The notes beneath the pieces were generated by a model that was not told the DNA's origin, ran no database searches, and saw only the letters and a program-made list of their open reading frames with translations. A program made the translations under genes and the position numbers. A stretch of 64,000 nucleotides of DNA from Panax quinquefolius (taxonomy: Eukaryota > Streptophyta > Magnoliopsida > Apiales > Araliaceae), in NCBI GenBank assembly GCA_020205615.1, contig CM035170.1:58480486-58544485 (forward strand), given 5' to 3'. Each line of letters begins with the position of its first letter. Position 1 is the stretch's first letter. Positions 35,515 to 48,634 of this stretch are shown one piece after another.

Positions 35515-37087
35515 CTACAAATCAGTGTATATGGGAGCTATAAAACCCAACATGACATCCCTCTCAACAGAATGAGGCAATGTTGTGGTCACTTGTACAA
35601 GGGTATCCACATGAGCTAACAGATCTACAGCCATCTGCATGGTGACTTGATGTTCATCAATGTAAGTGCTCATCTCTGCAATTATGTCAGTGGTAAGGGA
35701 CCTCACTGTGGTGCTATCTGTGACGGCTACATCCTGGGCAGATATGACGCTATCCCTCTCAACTGTCACGGCATCTCTGGCTGATCAGGCCTCATCCCGC
35801 TCAACAAATGCGGCATCTCTACGAGTTAATGCCTCGTCTCTCTCTAACAAAGTTGTGTCTCTCCCGTCAAGAGCTGTCAACATCAAGGCTCTAGCCTAAT
35901 CTCTGTCGAAGGTCATCAAATGAAGACTTTGCTCAAAGTACTATGCCGAATACTGGATCACAACAGTGCTAGTACTAGGAGAATCTAATAGAGCTGCTGG
36001 CAACACAGTAGATGACTCCTCCTCAATGTGGGAATCAACGTCCTCCATGGACTCTCCACCATCTGAATCAATCTCCGGCATTGTGGATACTACCGCAGCC
36101 GATGAAGTCTCTGTCTCCATCCACGCAGAATACTCTGGCGAACAGCCCAGATGGATAACAAAAAAAATCAGTTATCTCATGCTGATCCCAACATGCATAC
36201 ACCCGGGATCGGTCCTCTGCTGACAGATGGCGAGAAGCTAAACGCTGACCTAGCGCCCCCTCAAAAGGATAGAAGTCCTGGAATTGGTTAAACTGCGACA
36301 TCACGGCCAGTGGGTGATAGGTAGTCATGCCCCTTAAGCCAGCCAGAGAGAGATAATCCATGCCCAGAGCATGAGTAATAAAGCTGTAGGGTGAGCTAAG
36401 CCCTGTGCACGATAGAATGACAAACGGATCACTGATCTCCGCTAAGAATAATGACCAAGACATAGCGTTTGTACACTCCGATGGCTGAAAGGAGTAAGAC
36501 ATAGCTATATCGTGGGTAAAGCAGTACTCGTGTCGGCGAAAAGTTCTAATCGGTCTCAAGTATGACATAAACCACATGTACAATATGACCGAATTGCTTA
36601 TGAATACCCCTGCAGGGTAGGTGCTGCAAAATGTGGTTGACCTCAACGTCTCTGCGACAATCATCGGAATAATGGTATGACCCTCCCTAAGAGCTCTCAC
36701 TACCATGATAACACCGATGTCCAGCTCATCCATATACCGTGTCATGTACACATACGCCACTATGCACATCAAGAATGCATCCACTCTGGCCAAATGCCAC
36801 TGATCCTCTGGTGTGGTGAAATCCACAGAGTGGCGTGTATAGGCATCGATGAGCCGAACACATCTATCGGAAACACTTTGGGATAGTACATGACCAAATG
36901 TAATCTCATCCTCTACCACTCTACGCCGTAACCCAGTGAGGGTTATGAACTACCGACGCATATCTCCGACAGCTATATGAGCGCAAGGTCTGTCCAAGGG
37001 CAAAGCCGTCAACCACTCATATACTCCTCTAATGTAGGAGTCAGCTCCTGGGTATCAAATCGGAAGACCTGTCTCTCTGGTATCCAA
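35515..37087 (-). pseudogene. D antisense gene, main part (plant mobile domain/DUF7745-like)
   Basis: It runs opposite to pol. The minus-strand frame 36919-36068 is open for 283 codons (VDAFLMCIVAYVYMTRYMDE, PMIVAETLRSTT, ILYMWFMSYLRP). Upstream at 36920-37087 it continues with shifts as FRFDTQELTPTLEEYMSG. The ELTPTLEEY motif and the AETLRS...WF spacing are those I associate with the DUF7745/plant-mobile-domain proteins found in plant retroelements. After a frameshift near 36070 comes an acidic linker (SDGGESMEDVDSHIEEESS) and a C-terminal coiled coil of ERDEALTRRDAAF-type repeats, ending at 35515. Function unknown. F splits its N-terminus at 37088. Confidence 0.72.
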
Positions 37088-37625
37088 TGTAATAACCCGA
37101 TATTTTCTATAAAAATAAATAAGAAATTTTGCATATAATTTTTTTTTTTTTTTAAATAATGAGAATAAATGATAGTAATGTGTATGATAAATGTGAATAT
37201 ATTTATTACTTAAAAAAAATTATAAATAATTTTAGAATTATTAATTACTACAAATTACATTCTTATGGTAATTAATTTACATAAGCGAAATATTTTATTA
37301 TTTATTTTCCATGAAAATATAATTTCTATATTATTTAAATAATATATGAAGTGACAATTAAATTATGATAATAAATATTTTATTATATGAATCATTGAGA
37401 ATATTTAAGTTAATTATTTTAACTTGATTATTGATGTTGTATCTGAAGGATAAGTCGGATATGGAATCCAAACCCTAAATTTGGATTTTTATCCGAGAAT
37501 GAGAATAATAATATAATATTAATTATATTTTAATTTTCATCTTATAAATATATACCGTATATATCGTAGGCAGTTAATGTTGGTCAATTGTGGTAAATTA
37601 TATCATAGCCTAATATCATGTTATT

Positions 37626-37858
37626 AAACCCTAATTTTTAAAACTCGCCATGAGTTAAGACCGAGTTAGTAATTGTGTTATATGAATTTTCTTGTGTATT
37701 AGATAATTTCGTAATTAGGAGAAACCCTAATTATTATTTGAAAACCCTAATTTGTTTAAATTAGAAATTGTAATTACTATTTTAGTAAAATTATCATCAT
37801 TAATTAGGAAACCCTAATTTTTAATTTAAGAACCCTAATTTTCTATTGAAAACCTTAA
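37626..37858 (+). promoter_or_regulatory. Cluster of telo-box motifs in F LTR upstream region
   Basis: AAACCCTAA occurs at 37626, 37722, 37742 and 37809, AACCCTAA near 37831 and a decayed AACCTTAA near 37850, all forward and 300-550 bases before the TATA-like box. The partner LTR has the same cluster at about 44793-45030. Telo boxes are known plant promoter elements; a role here is inferred. Confidence 0.55.
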
Positions 37859-39479
37859 TTTTAAATTATTGTGTTTAATTAAGATTTTATTGTACAATTA
37901 TTTTAATTTGTCAAACCGTAGAAATTATTTGAGAAAATGTAAGATTTATAATCTAGTGAATAAATCCTAGATTTAATCACCTTGTACAAGATTGCCCTTG
38001 AAACTTTAAGTGAAATTACCAAAATGCCCTTTTTGTCCCATTAGTGAATTATTAGTGAATTATTGTGATTTATTGCTAGCAAATCATGGCAAACACCCCT
38101 ACCCTACCAATTTAGCATCTAGCATTCAATTATATCAGATTCCATTAGCCAAGTTGATTGCACCAATTCATTATATAATTTGAGAGAGAGAGAAAATGCA
38201 TTATTACATTAATTGTGCAACAAACACTCATAGCCATTTTCTCTCAAGACCAAACCTCCGAAAAATCTTTGCTAGACCGGTCCCAAACCAAGCCCCACTA
38301 ACACCATAAGCAAAAACAAAAAGATAGAAAATCAAGATCAAACCAAGAAAGGTATAAAACCCTAGTTTGAATTTCATGTCCAAAATTTGTTGTTAGATCT
38401 TGTGTTTAAGTGTTGTAATATGTTGTTTATAGTGTTATTGATGATATGGGTTGATAGATGTTAGATCCATAACATCTATAAGCTCGAAATCTAACTTTTA
38501 CAAAATCGGAAAATTTTTTTGTAGTATCGACAACGTAATGATGTCGGGGCCAGCTTTGTATCTCTTAATCTCTTAAGTTTGTTTGATGTTTAAAGCTTGT
38601 AATATGACATATGGTCTTAATGTGCTCTTTAATCTGTAAAAATCATCGTATTAAACGTTATTTGATGTATGAATTGGAAGTTATTCCGAAATTTTTCCTT
38701 AAAGTCCGATAAGAAGATGTCGATCTGGATCCTGGCCATTATGACTTTTCTTTAAGCGCGGTCAAGTTGTATCCATGAACACTTTAAACTGGAACTTGTA
38801 TCAAGTTTTAATGGCTCTTGATTTGCCAGTTGGTTAATGTTTTGGTTATTTTGTTGAAACCGTATTGTAGTATGCTATGTAAGCTTTCGATATATTCTAA
38901 TATTACATCTAGATATCAAACAAATTAGATTTAATTGATGGTCCCCTAAATTTCAATGATAAGCGTCGAGTGGTCATACTTTCATTTTGGGAATTTTCGA
39001 AAAAACCGATCCATGACTATTTTTCCGACATGGGTTAACCAACTTTTATCTTCTTGTTGTGTTGTTGTTTTAGTGATTATTTGTAATAGATCTATTTAGT
39101 TACATGTGGTCTACACCGTGGAACTTTTAGATCACAAAAACAATGCTCGATCGACATATAATGGATGCCCAAAGTGGAATGCAAGTCGCGTTTGTTCTTC
39201 ACCCTTCAATGAAGAAACGACCTCGACAACGCGTTTACGATGCTTAGATCTTTTGTTTATGTTTTTATGATATGGTCCGTCATTTGTATTGAACTTGTAG
39301 TCCTACATACATACTACAATACTTAATAGGATGCCTAGAAAGCGTTCTAGAAACATCGTGAGAATTTATTGTATGGTCAAAACCTAGTCACTGTTCAACG
39401 ACATTGTGTGACACGGGTTTGATGAAGAACACCTATATAAGCGACGATTTTGTCGCTATAGGCCCCTTTAGCGACAATT

Positions 39480-40400
39480 TATTTATGAAATTAATTATTT
39501 TAATTAAATAATTACGGAAAAATTAGTTTTAAATTATTAAAAATACATAATTAATTATTAAAAATTATTTTAATATTCAAAATTATATTTTAATTATTTT
39601 GAATATATTTCATAAATATTTAATATTTTTGGAATATTAAAAGTATTTAATTTATTTAATTATAATATTAAATAAATTATTTAAAATTATTTTAATACAT
39701 GAAAAATCATTTAAAATTATATTATGGTATAAGAAAATATTTGAAGTTATTTTCCATGACTTTTAATATTTTGTGGTGAATTTTATTAATTAATTATTAT
39801 TAATGAATTTAAAGTTATTTAATAATTATATTAAATAATTTAGTTTAAAAATGATTTTTTTATTTTAAAAATTATTTTAAATGGAAATAAAGTGTTTAAA
39901 GATATTTTAAGTTATAAAATATAACTTTTAATATTTAAAAGATAATTTCATTAATAATTAAATATTAATGATATTTATTTAATGATTTGTAATATAAAGT
40001 TTATTTAATATTTATATTAAGTATATAGTTTAAAAATGGTTTTATTTACTTAAAATCATTTAAAAGGATATTAAGGATTTAAAAATATTTTATGTTATAA
40101 TTAATGACTTTTAATATTTTGATAGATAATGCATTAATATTTTATTATTAATGGTAAGTATTTAAAATGATTTTAATTGTTTTTAAATCATTTAAGGGTA
40201 ATATAAATATTTTAAAAATATTTTGAGTTATTATAAATAACTTTTATATTTTGGCAATGGTTTCATTAATAGTTTGATATTAATTGAATATTAATGATAA
40301 TAGAATTGTTTAATGTTTAAATCATTTAATAATGATTTCGATATTTGAAAATTCTTGATAAATTATAATAAGTGTTTAAAAATTATTTTAAGTCATATAC
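39480..40400 (+). repeat. Very AT-rich degenerate tandem repeats in F 5' LTR
   Basis: About four or five units of roughly 130-180 bases share TTTAAAAATATTTTA, AGTTAT...ATAACTTTTAATATTT and ATTAATGAT. Some have near-perfect small hairpins, for example AAGTTATA/TATAACTT near 39910. Matching block at about 46640-47560. Confidence 0.6.
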
Positions 40401-40962
40401 GACCGATACTTATGGATATTGAGATACAAAATAGAGTCTTAAACTCGATAATTACCCAATAAAGCTGTCAGTTTCAGATAATCGATAATTTTCAGAAATT
40501 TATCTGGACATAGATATTTTGACTGTATTAATGTTTGTTTGAGATGCCATGACTGTTAGATATGTGTGATAATGTGATTAGATTATGTCTTGATGCGAAA
40601 TGCGATATTATGTGTTATAGTATATTGTTCTAATCGAACGAATGATCCGATTAGGATAGTTGTGATATAAGAGATAAAAACTAAGTTACATTACATTAGC
40701 GGTAATGTCGACGTGATATCCTACCTTTGCATTTCCTTTATCTGATGGACATGAGTAAGAATGTTTCGTAAATAAATTATTATGCTATATTATTAACTTT
40801 ATATTATATACTCTAAATCCGATCATTGTTTATCAACATGTTAGTATATGGTAATTCGGATATATATATATGTTCGTTAATTCTCTATAAATGATTATAC
40901 AAGTGTCCCCACTTAGATAATCATTGTATTTAAACACATGTTGATACACCTTTGTCAATTAC

Positions 40963-40964
<2 letters not shown>

Positions 40965-41010
<46 letters not shown>
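40965..41010. repeat. AT microsatellite, 23 units
   Basis: Uninterrupted AT dinucleotides within the F 5' LTR. The partner LTR has 20 units at 48138-48177. Confidence 0.95.
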
Positions 41011-41013
<3 letters not shown>

Positions 41014-41746
41014 TAAATAGATTATTGTTGAAACAAGATAAATGAACTTTGGTTTGAAACTTTTAAACTATATGAACATCCTTACAGTGAAACTTTTATG
41101 CATCATTCTTGTAATGTAGTGGATCAAGTTATTGAAATGTAGTATTGATCAACGCGAGTAAGTTATAACGGTTGATCATGAAGTTCTACTGTCCTTTTCG
41201 AAAATATAAATGTTCATGTAGATGAATTTAAACCCCATTTTAACCTTTTTGAAAAAGAAGAACAATGTTATGATATGTCATTAACCTTGCTTATAGTCAA
41301 TCGTAGTTTAAAAATGTGAAAGAGAGTTATATAAAAGAAAACATTTAAATCCTTTTAGCTTATATATATAATTGTTATTACTTGTTGGCACTCAAATGCT
41401 CATCTCTTGCTTACTTTAAATGTTTTCGATTAAGTTTGAAGAACCGAAGGCTCGAGCAGCGAAACAAAGGGAAAGGAAAGCTAATCGAATAAGATTTAAT
41501 ATAGTTGTTATAATAGTTTTATATTATTAAAACAATGATATATATATATATATAATAATATCATGTATTATAAGGAATGTACTTTAAAGGTCTCGCACTG
41601 GGAGATAAACTTTGATGATTATGTAAATTAAGTTTGTCATTTATATTATTGTTATTATTATTAGTAGAATTACAATTTATAGAAATGGTATCGTGAAGCA
41701 CCGAGTTCGGGTTTCAAGCAACCCGGATTTAGAAGGCGTCACAGGT

Positions 41747-41757
41747 TGGTATCGAGC
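41747..41757 (+). other. F primer binding site, initiator-Met type
   Basis: TGGTATCGAGC starts four bases after the LTR end (CACAGGT...). Same first seven bases as the B, C and E3 sites. Confidence 0.75.
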
Positions 41758-41965
41758 TTTAAGGTTAGAAACCTTAGGTGGGATCGACCTTAGGCTATAA
41801 CCTTAGAACGGGGAAAACATTGAAGATACAAATAACTCATATCGAGTTTTAAAAGGAGATGAATTGAATAAATTTATCGTCAAATGAATAAAAGATAACT
41901 TATATAAAACTCTTATTTGCTGTGTATATATACTATATGCTAATCAGGATAATTTACACGTGTAG

Positions 41966-42552
41966 ATGTCTGGTGGAAAAGGATTGTTGAGGGCTTATAA
42001 CTTGAGGAAGGATCAGATCCATACACCCGAGCTATTATCGAAGCAAATAGCTGAAATAGAGGCTCACAAGGAAACCAACCTTATTGAGGTGGTTATTATA
42101 GAAAATGTAGTACCAGATCCGGAAATAGTGGATTTGACAGATAGTGATTCAGACACTAAAGTTGAAGCTGATCAAGCATCAACAGAGGTGCAAGATCTGA
42201 GGAACAAGGTTTCTTCTCTGGAAAAGCTGTGGGAAATAGAAAAGATGTTGAATAGACAACTGCGTCAATAGAAATAATGGAAGAGCAAGATAAGCTTAAA
42301 ATTCAAATTGATCAGATGGGAGCCTCAAGGAACACATCGTGTGCAGCTCCGAGAGATAAGGGAAAAAGAAAGATAGAAGACCATGACTTAGGAAAACCTG
42401 ATAAGAAGAAAGGGAAAAAGATATGTTATATCTGCGGCCGTGAGGGACATACCTCTCCTCGTTGTCCCGACTATAAGAAAGGCAGATGTTTTATTTGTGG
42501 GATGGAAGGTCATCGATCGAATGATTGTCCGAGAAAAAGGCTTAGTAAATAG
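41966..42552 (+). pseudogene. F extra ORF: coiled-coil protein with two zinc knuckles, upstream of gag
   Basis: Begins MSGGKGLLRAYNLRKDQIHT, about 195 codons, interrupted only near 42271 by a stop and a frame change. Order: basic N-terminus, acidic stretch (DLTDSDSDTKVEAD, which looks like a SUMO-interaction-type motif), heptad segment (VQDLRNKVSSLEKLWEIEKM), basic run resembling a bipartite nuclear signal (KRKIEDHDLGKPDKKKGKK), then CYICGREGHTSPRC and CFICGMEGHRSNDC, both intact CCHC knuckles. It is separate from gag, which starts at 42837 and has its own knuckle remnants. Probably a second nucleic-acid-binding protein; not a known family to me. Confidence 0.75.
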
Positions 42553-42836
42553 GTAGTGTAGGTTCTATTGTGTATGTATGTTTAATGTAGTATGTGTGAT
42601 AAGTATGTTTATGTAATGAAATAATTTCAACTTTTATGTTGGTCAAAGTTGTAAATCCCGACTTTCGTAGTCAGAAAGGGATAGTTGGTGTTTAAAGCAG
42701 TATGTGTTATGCTATGTAAAATATTCGACGAATGAATATGAATCTAAGTTTGAGAAATGAAACAAGTTTAATATATCAATCTTATGCAATAAGGTTTAGA
42801 ATTTAAGTATAATTTATGGTTTTACTTAACCAGATA
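42553..42836 (+). other. F spacer before gag
   Basis: 284 bp, AT-rich; nothing recognised apart from the gag start context GATAATGCCGCC. Confidence 0.5.
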
Positions 42837-44030
42837 ATGCCGCCAAGACGTCAAACTCGAAACCAAAGGGTAGAAGAATCTCTCAACAACACTGAGGGAC
42901 AACAACAAGACCCGATGCAAAACTTTGCAAACATGGTAGGTCAGGCTATGCAGCAGGGAATACCAGCCGCAGGAAACTAGCCAGACAATCGCTTGGCAAA
43001 ATTTAAAGACTTCAAAGCAGTAGGACCACCAGAATTCAGAGGATCAGCTGACCCTATAGAAGCCCAGACATGGATTAATGAGATAGAAAAGGCGTTCGTA
43101 ATTGCTAGAGTAGATGAGGGTCAAAAGACCATTTTTGCCACTTATATGATGAAAAGGGAGGCTAACTTTTGGTGGGAGGCAGATAAAACTAGGGCAGGAG
43201 AAGGAGTAGTTACTTGGGATAGGTTTAAGCTTTATTTTTCGAAAACTATCTCTCAGCTAGTATGGAGGTGAAATTTCTGGAGTTAAAGCGGGGATAACAT
43301 GATCATATGCGAAGTATGCCGCAAAAAGTTTAATGAGTTAGCTAGGTTTGCTCCACATCAAGTTGATCTGAGGCTAGGAAGGCAAGAAGGTTTGAGCTAG
43401 CTTAAAACCACAGCTCTATAATAAGGTGGCGATTGCAAATCAATACTTTTGCAGCACTCATGGAGAAGGCTATTATAGGCGAGGAGGGAGTGAGGCCATG
43501 AGCCTCTCTACAACAAGGAGAAGAGGAATAGAAGCAAGGCGGAATGATCTTTGAAGGTGGAAATAAATAGAGGAATAAGGGTGAGAAAAGAAAAGGAAAT
43601 TATTTCAAAAATGTTTAAATGAAGCGAGGAAGGTATGAAGAAAGCAGATGCGAAAGGTAAAAAATTATGGGAAGAATCTCTCTGGTGAGTGTCTCAAGGG
43701 TAAGTTTGTATGTTACAAGTCTTGGGCGGGAGGGTCATATCTCTCCCAACTAACCCCAATCCAAGGATGAATAGTGGGTGTTTTATATGTGGATCAACCG
43801 AACATAAGGTGAAGGATTGTCCAAAGAGGGAAATGGAGGCGGGGAATGTAACCACGGGGAAAGCGGTAGAACTTTAGCAATCACAGACCGACTCAACCAA
43901 CAATCAAACAAGAGCAACTCAGGGTCTTCAACACGATTTTGGCCCAGGATCTCATGGCAAACTGAAAATGGAACTCAGTCTGCTATTCGAATAACTTATA
44001 TATTTTATATGATTTTCTTATATATATAGT
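42837..44030 (+). pseudogene. F gag
   Basis: Starts MPPRRQTRNQRVEESLNNT and stays in one frame to 43271 with one TAG at about 42978 (Gln expected). The capsid core is clear: FKAVGPPEFRGSADPIEAQT, INEIEKAFVIARVDEGQKT, ANFWWEADKTRAGEGVVTW. After 43260 it decays: MEVKFLELKRG is followed by many stops. Zinc-knuckle remnants lie at 43715-43815 in mixed frames (GREGHISPN; knuckle-like CxIC...STEHKVKDC). A last open piece is 43817-44029. No pol follows; the polypurine tract comes at 44239. The capsid core is close to B gag. Confidence 0.85.
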
Positions 44031-44238
44031 AAATTATTTTATAAAGAAATTTTGAATAAGGAATTTGAGTTCTTTTAGAAATCAAACTTCTATTTAATCA
44101 GATAGACAAACGTTATGCTGAATAGTAAAAGATCAGTTCGATCAATTATGATCGAGGTCTACTTGCAATGATTATATATGCTATGTATCCTTGTACGTAT
44201 GAGTTTTAAAATGGTGATTCCGGGGACGGAATCCTTAT

Positions 44239-44251
44239 AAGGGAGGGTGAA
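44239..44251 (+). other. F polypurine tract
   Basis: AAGGGAGGGTGAA lies directly against the 3' LTR start TGTAATAATCC. Confidence 0.85.
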
Positions 44252-45532
44252 TGTAATAATCCGATATTTTATATAAAAATAAATAAGAAATTTTGCATAT
44301 ATTTTTTTTTATTTTAAATAATGAGAATAAGTGACAGGTAATGTGTATGATAAATGAGAATATATTTATTACTTAAAAAATTATAAATAATTTTAGAATT
44401 ATTAATTACTACAAATTATATTCTTATGGTAATTAATTTACATAAGCAAAAATGTTTTATTATTTATTTTCCATGAAAATATAATTTCTATATTATTTAA
44501 ATAATATATGAAGTGACAATTAAATTATGATAATAAATATTTTATTATATGAATCTGCTTAGAATATTTAAGTTAATTATTTTAACTTGATTATTGATGT
44601 TGTATCTGAAGGATAAATCGGATATGAAATCCAAACCTTAAATTTGGATTTTTATCCAGAATGAGAATAATAATATAATATTAATTATATTTTAATTTTC
44701 GAGTCTTATAAATATATACCGTGATATCCGTAGAATTATTAATGTTGGTCAATTGTGGTAAATTATGTCATAGCCTTTAATATCATGTTATTAAACCCTA
44801 ATTTTTAAACTCGATTATGAGTTAAGACTGAGTAAAGAATTGTGTTATATGAATTTTCTTTGTATATTAGATAATTTCGTAATTAGGAGAAACCCTAATT
44901 ATTATTTGAAAACCCTAATTTGTTTAAATTAGAAATTGTAATTACTATTTTAGTAAAATTATCTTTTGTTAATTAGGAAACCCTAATTTTTAATTTAAGA
45001 ACCCTAATTTTCTATTGAAAACCCTAATTTTAAATTATTGTGTTTAATTAAGATTTTATTGTACAATTATTTTAATTTGTCAAACCGTAGAAATTATTTG
45101 AGAAAATGTAAGATTTATAATCTAGTGAATAAATCCTAGATTTAATCACCTTGTACAAGATTGCCCTTGAAACTTTAAGTGAAATTACCAAAATGCCCTT
45201 TTTGTCCCATTAGTGAATTATTAGTGAATTATTGTGATTTATTGCTAGCAAATCATGGCAAACATCTTACCCTACCAATTTAGCATCCAGCATTCAATTA
45301 TATTCGATTCGATTACCATTTTTGAGCATCCAATGCATCTATTCATTTTTTATATAATTTGAGAGAGAGAGAGAAAATGCATTATTACATTAATTGTGCA
45401 ACAAAACACTTAGCCATTTTCTCTCTCTCTAAACCTCCGAAAATTATTGTAGTGTTTCAAGTCCCAAAACCAAGCCCCACTCACAATCATAACAAAAAAC
45501 AGAAGATAAAACAAGATCAAAGCTTAGAAAAG

Positions 45533-48135
45533 GTATAAAACCCTAGTTTGAATTTACATCCAAAATTTGTTGTTAGATCATTATGTTTAAGTGTTGTAAT
45601 ATGTTGTTTATAGTGTATTTTGATGATATGGGTTGATAGATGTTAGATCCATAACATCTATAAGCTCGAAATCTAACTTTTTTGAAAATCGAAAAATTTT
45701 ATCTCATGATCTTTATTGTGTTTGTGTTTTCGAAAGTTGATATGTGCCCGATCTTAATCTCTTAAGTTTGTTTGATGTTTTTAAGCTTGTAATATGTGAT
45801 GTCATAATGTGCTCTTTAATTTTCCGTAAAAAAAGCAGCGTCGAGTCAATCTAGATCCTGATGTATGAATTTTTATTATTTAAGCGCTTTAAGTTGTATT
45901 GTGCTATGGGGACTTTTAAAAGCGAACTTGTATAATCCCATAACACTTAGAATGACAAGAATCGTGGTTTTAAAGCTCTTGATTTTACCAAAATGGAAAA
46001 CCCGTTTTGGTTATTTTGTTGAAGAGGTTCATGTATTGTAGTATGCTTGTTTAATGTTTTGATATATTCTAATATTACATCTAGATATCAAACTACATTT
46101 TAGATTTAATTCCCTTTATCATCAATTTTAGATCGTAATGAGTCATACTTGTCACGATTTTAATTTTCGGAAAAACCGGATCCATGAAGAACAATTTTTC
46201 CGACATGGGTTAACCAACTTTTATCTTCTTGTTGTTGTTGTTGTTTTGTTTTTGATTATTTGTATTAGATCTATTTAGTTACATGTGGTCTACAACTGTG
46301 GAACTTTTAGATCACAAAAACCAATGCTCGATCAACATATAGTGGATGCCCAAAGTGAAGTGCATGTCGACCGTTTCTTCACCCAGTCTGAAGAACGACC
46401 TCGACAACGCTACTTTAGATGCTTAGATCTTCCTTATGTTTTTATGATATGGTCCGAATTTGTATTGAACTTGTACTCCTACATACATACTACAATACTT
46501 AATAGATGCCTAGAAACATCGTAAGCAAGATTTATTGTATGGTCAAACTAGTCTACTGCTTCAACGACATTATGTGACACGGGTTTGATGAAGAACACCT
46601 ATATAGCGATGATTTGTCGCTATAGGCCCCTTTAGGCTTACGACAGTTTATTTATGAAATTAATTATTTTAATTAAATAATTACGTAAATTTAGTTTTAA
46701 ATTATTTAAAATACATAATTAATTATTAAAAATTATTTTAATGTTCTAAAATTATATTTTAATTATTTTGAATATATTTCATAAATATTTAATATTTTTG
46801 AATATTAAAAGTATTTAATTTATTTAATTATAATATTAAATAAATTATTTAAAATTATTTTAATACATGAAAAATTATTTAAAATTATATTATGGTATAA
46901 GAAAATATTTTAAGTTATTTCCCATGACTTTTAATATTTTGTGGTGAATTTTATTAATTAATTATTATTAATGATATTAAATTTATTTAATAATTATATT
47001 AAATAATTTAGTTTAAAATGATTTTTTATTTTAAAAATCATTTTAAATGGAAATAAAGTGTTTAAAGATATTTTAAGTTATAAAATATAACTTTTAATAT
47101 TTAAAAGATAATTTCATTAATAATTAAATATTAATGATTTTTATTTAATGATTTGTAATATAAAGTTTATTTAATATTTATATTAAATAAATAGTTTAAA
47201 AATGGTTTTATTTAATTAAAAATCATTTAAAAAGGATATTAAGGATTTAAAAATATTTTAAGTTATAATTAATGACTTTTAATATTTTGATAGATAATAC
47301 ATTAATATTTTATTATTAATGGTAAGTATTTAAAAATGATTTTAATTGTTTTTAAATCATTTAAGGGTAATATAAATGTTTTAAAAATAGTTTGAGTTAT
47401 TATAAATAACTTTTATATTTTGGCAATGGTTTCATTAATAGTTTGATATTAATTGAATATTAATGATCATAGAATTGTTTAATGTTTAAATCATTTAATA
47501 ATGATTCCGATATTTGAAAATTCATGATAAATTATAATAAGTGTTTAAAAATTATTTTAAGTCATATGACTGATACTTATGGATATTGAGATACAGAATA
47601 GAGTCTTAGACTCGATAATTACCCGATAAAGCTATCGGTAGACCGACAATTTTTAGAAATTTATCTGGACTTAGATATTTTGACTGTATTAATGTTTGTT
47701 TGAGATGCCATTTGATCATTAGATATGTGTGATAATGTGATTAGGTTATGTCTTGAATCGTGAAAATGCAAGATATTATGTTATATAGTATATTGTTCTA
47801 ATCGAACGAATGATCCGATTAATAATAGGTTGTCATATAAGAGATAAAAACTAAGTTGCATTACGTAAGCGGCGTATCGTGCAAGTATCCTACCTTTGCA
47901 TTTTCTTTTCGTGCAATGGACATGAGTAAGAAGTTTCGTAAATAAATTATTATTATGCTATATTATTAACTTTATATGGTATACTCTAAATCCGATCATT
48001 GTTTATCAACATGTTAGTATATGATAATTCGGATATATATTATGTTCGATAATTTCTATAAATGATTATACAAGTGTCCCCACTTGGATAATCATTGCGA
48101 TTTATTCACATGTTGATACACCTTTATCAATTACC

Positions 48136-48181
<46 letters not shown>

Positions 48182-48634
48182 AAGTATAGATTATTGTTGA
48201 TAAAACCTTTGGTTTGGAATCATGACAAGTATGAACATCCCTTATACGGAAAACTTTTTATGCGCCTGGCAAGTGACAGAGAACGATAACATTATTAAAT
48301 GTAGTATTGATCAATGCAGGTACAACGGTGATCACCCCCAGTCCAGTATGTTATGACGGTTTGCGGATGAATTTCGCTTAACCTTTTCGAAAAAGAAAAT
48401 AATGTTCATAGATATGTCACTTAACCCCACTTATAATTCAATACGTAGTTTCAAAAATGTGAAAGATAGTTGTTATGTTATTATTATCCTTGGTACATTA
48501 CTTCACAACTATCGATTCGTTGTAAAAGAAGTTATATAAAGAAAACATTTAAATTCTTTCAAATTAATATTTATAATTGCTATTACTTATTGGGCACTCA
48601 AGTGCTCATCCTTGCTTAAATTAAATATTTTCAG
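45533..48634 (+). other. Candidate intron inside F LTR
   Basis: Donor AAAAG/GTATAAAACC about 180 bases after the TATA-like box. Acceptor AAATATTTTCAG at 48634, downstream of GTGCTCATCCTTGC. Motif-based inference; 3.1 kb. Confidence 0.4.
48138..48177. repeat. AT microsatellite, 20 units
   Basis: Counterpart of 40965-41010. Confidence 0.95.

Larger units (their letters stand above)
37088..41743 (+). repeat. F 5' LTR, 4.66 kb
   Basis: Starts TGTAATAACCCGATATTTTC, ends AGAAGGCGTCACA. Collinear with 44252-48953. TATA-like TATATAA at 38173-38179, followed by GA repeats. Candidate donor AAAG/GTATAAAAC at 38352. The acceptor seen in the other LTR (TTTTCAG) is TTTTCGA here (about 41425). Confidence 0.92.

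Noticed and set aside
36677..36886. Forward open frame within the antisense gene
   Set aside because: Shadow of the longer minus-strand frame that carries the recognisable motifs.
35515..37087. Captured host gene rather than an element gene
   Set aside because: It sits between pol and the expected 3' LTR in the position where Tat elements carry antisense ORFs; simple capture cannot be excluded without genome comparison.
37626..37858. Interstitial telomere repeat
   Set aside because: Motifs are separated by unrelated AT-rich DNA and are not tandem TTTAGGG units; telo boxes fit better.
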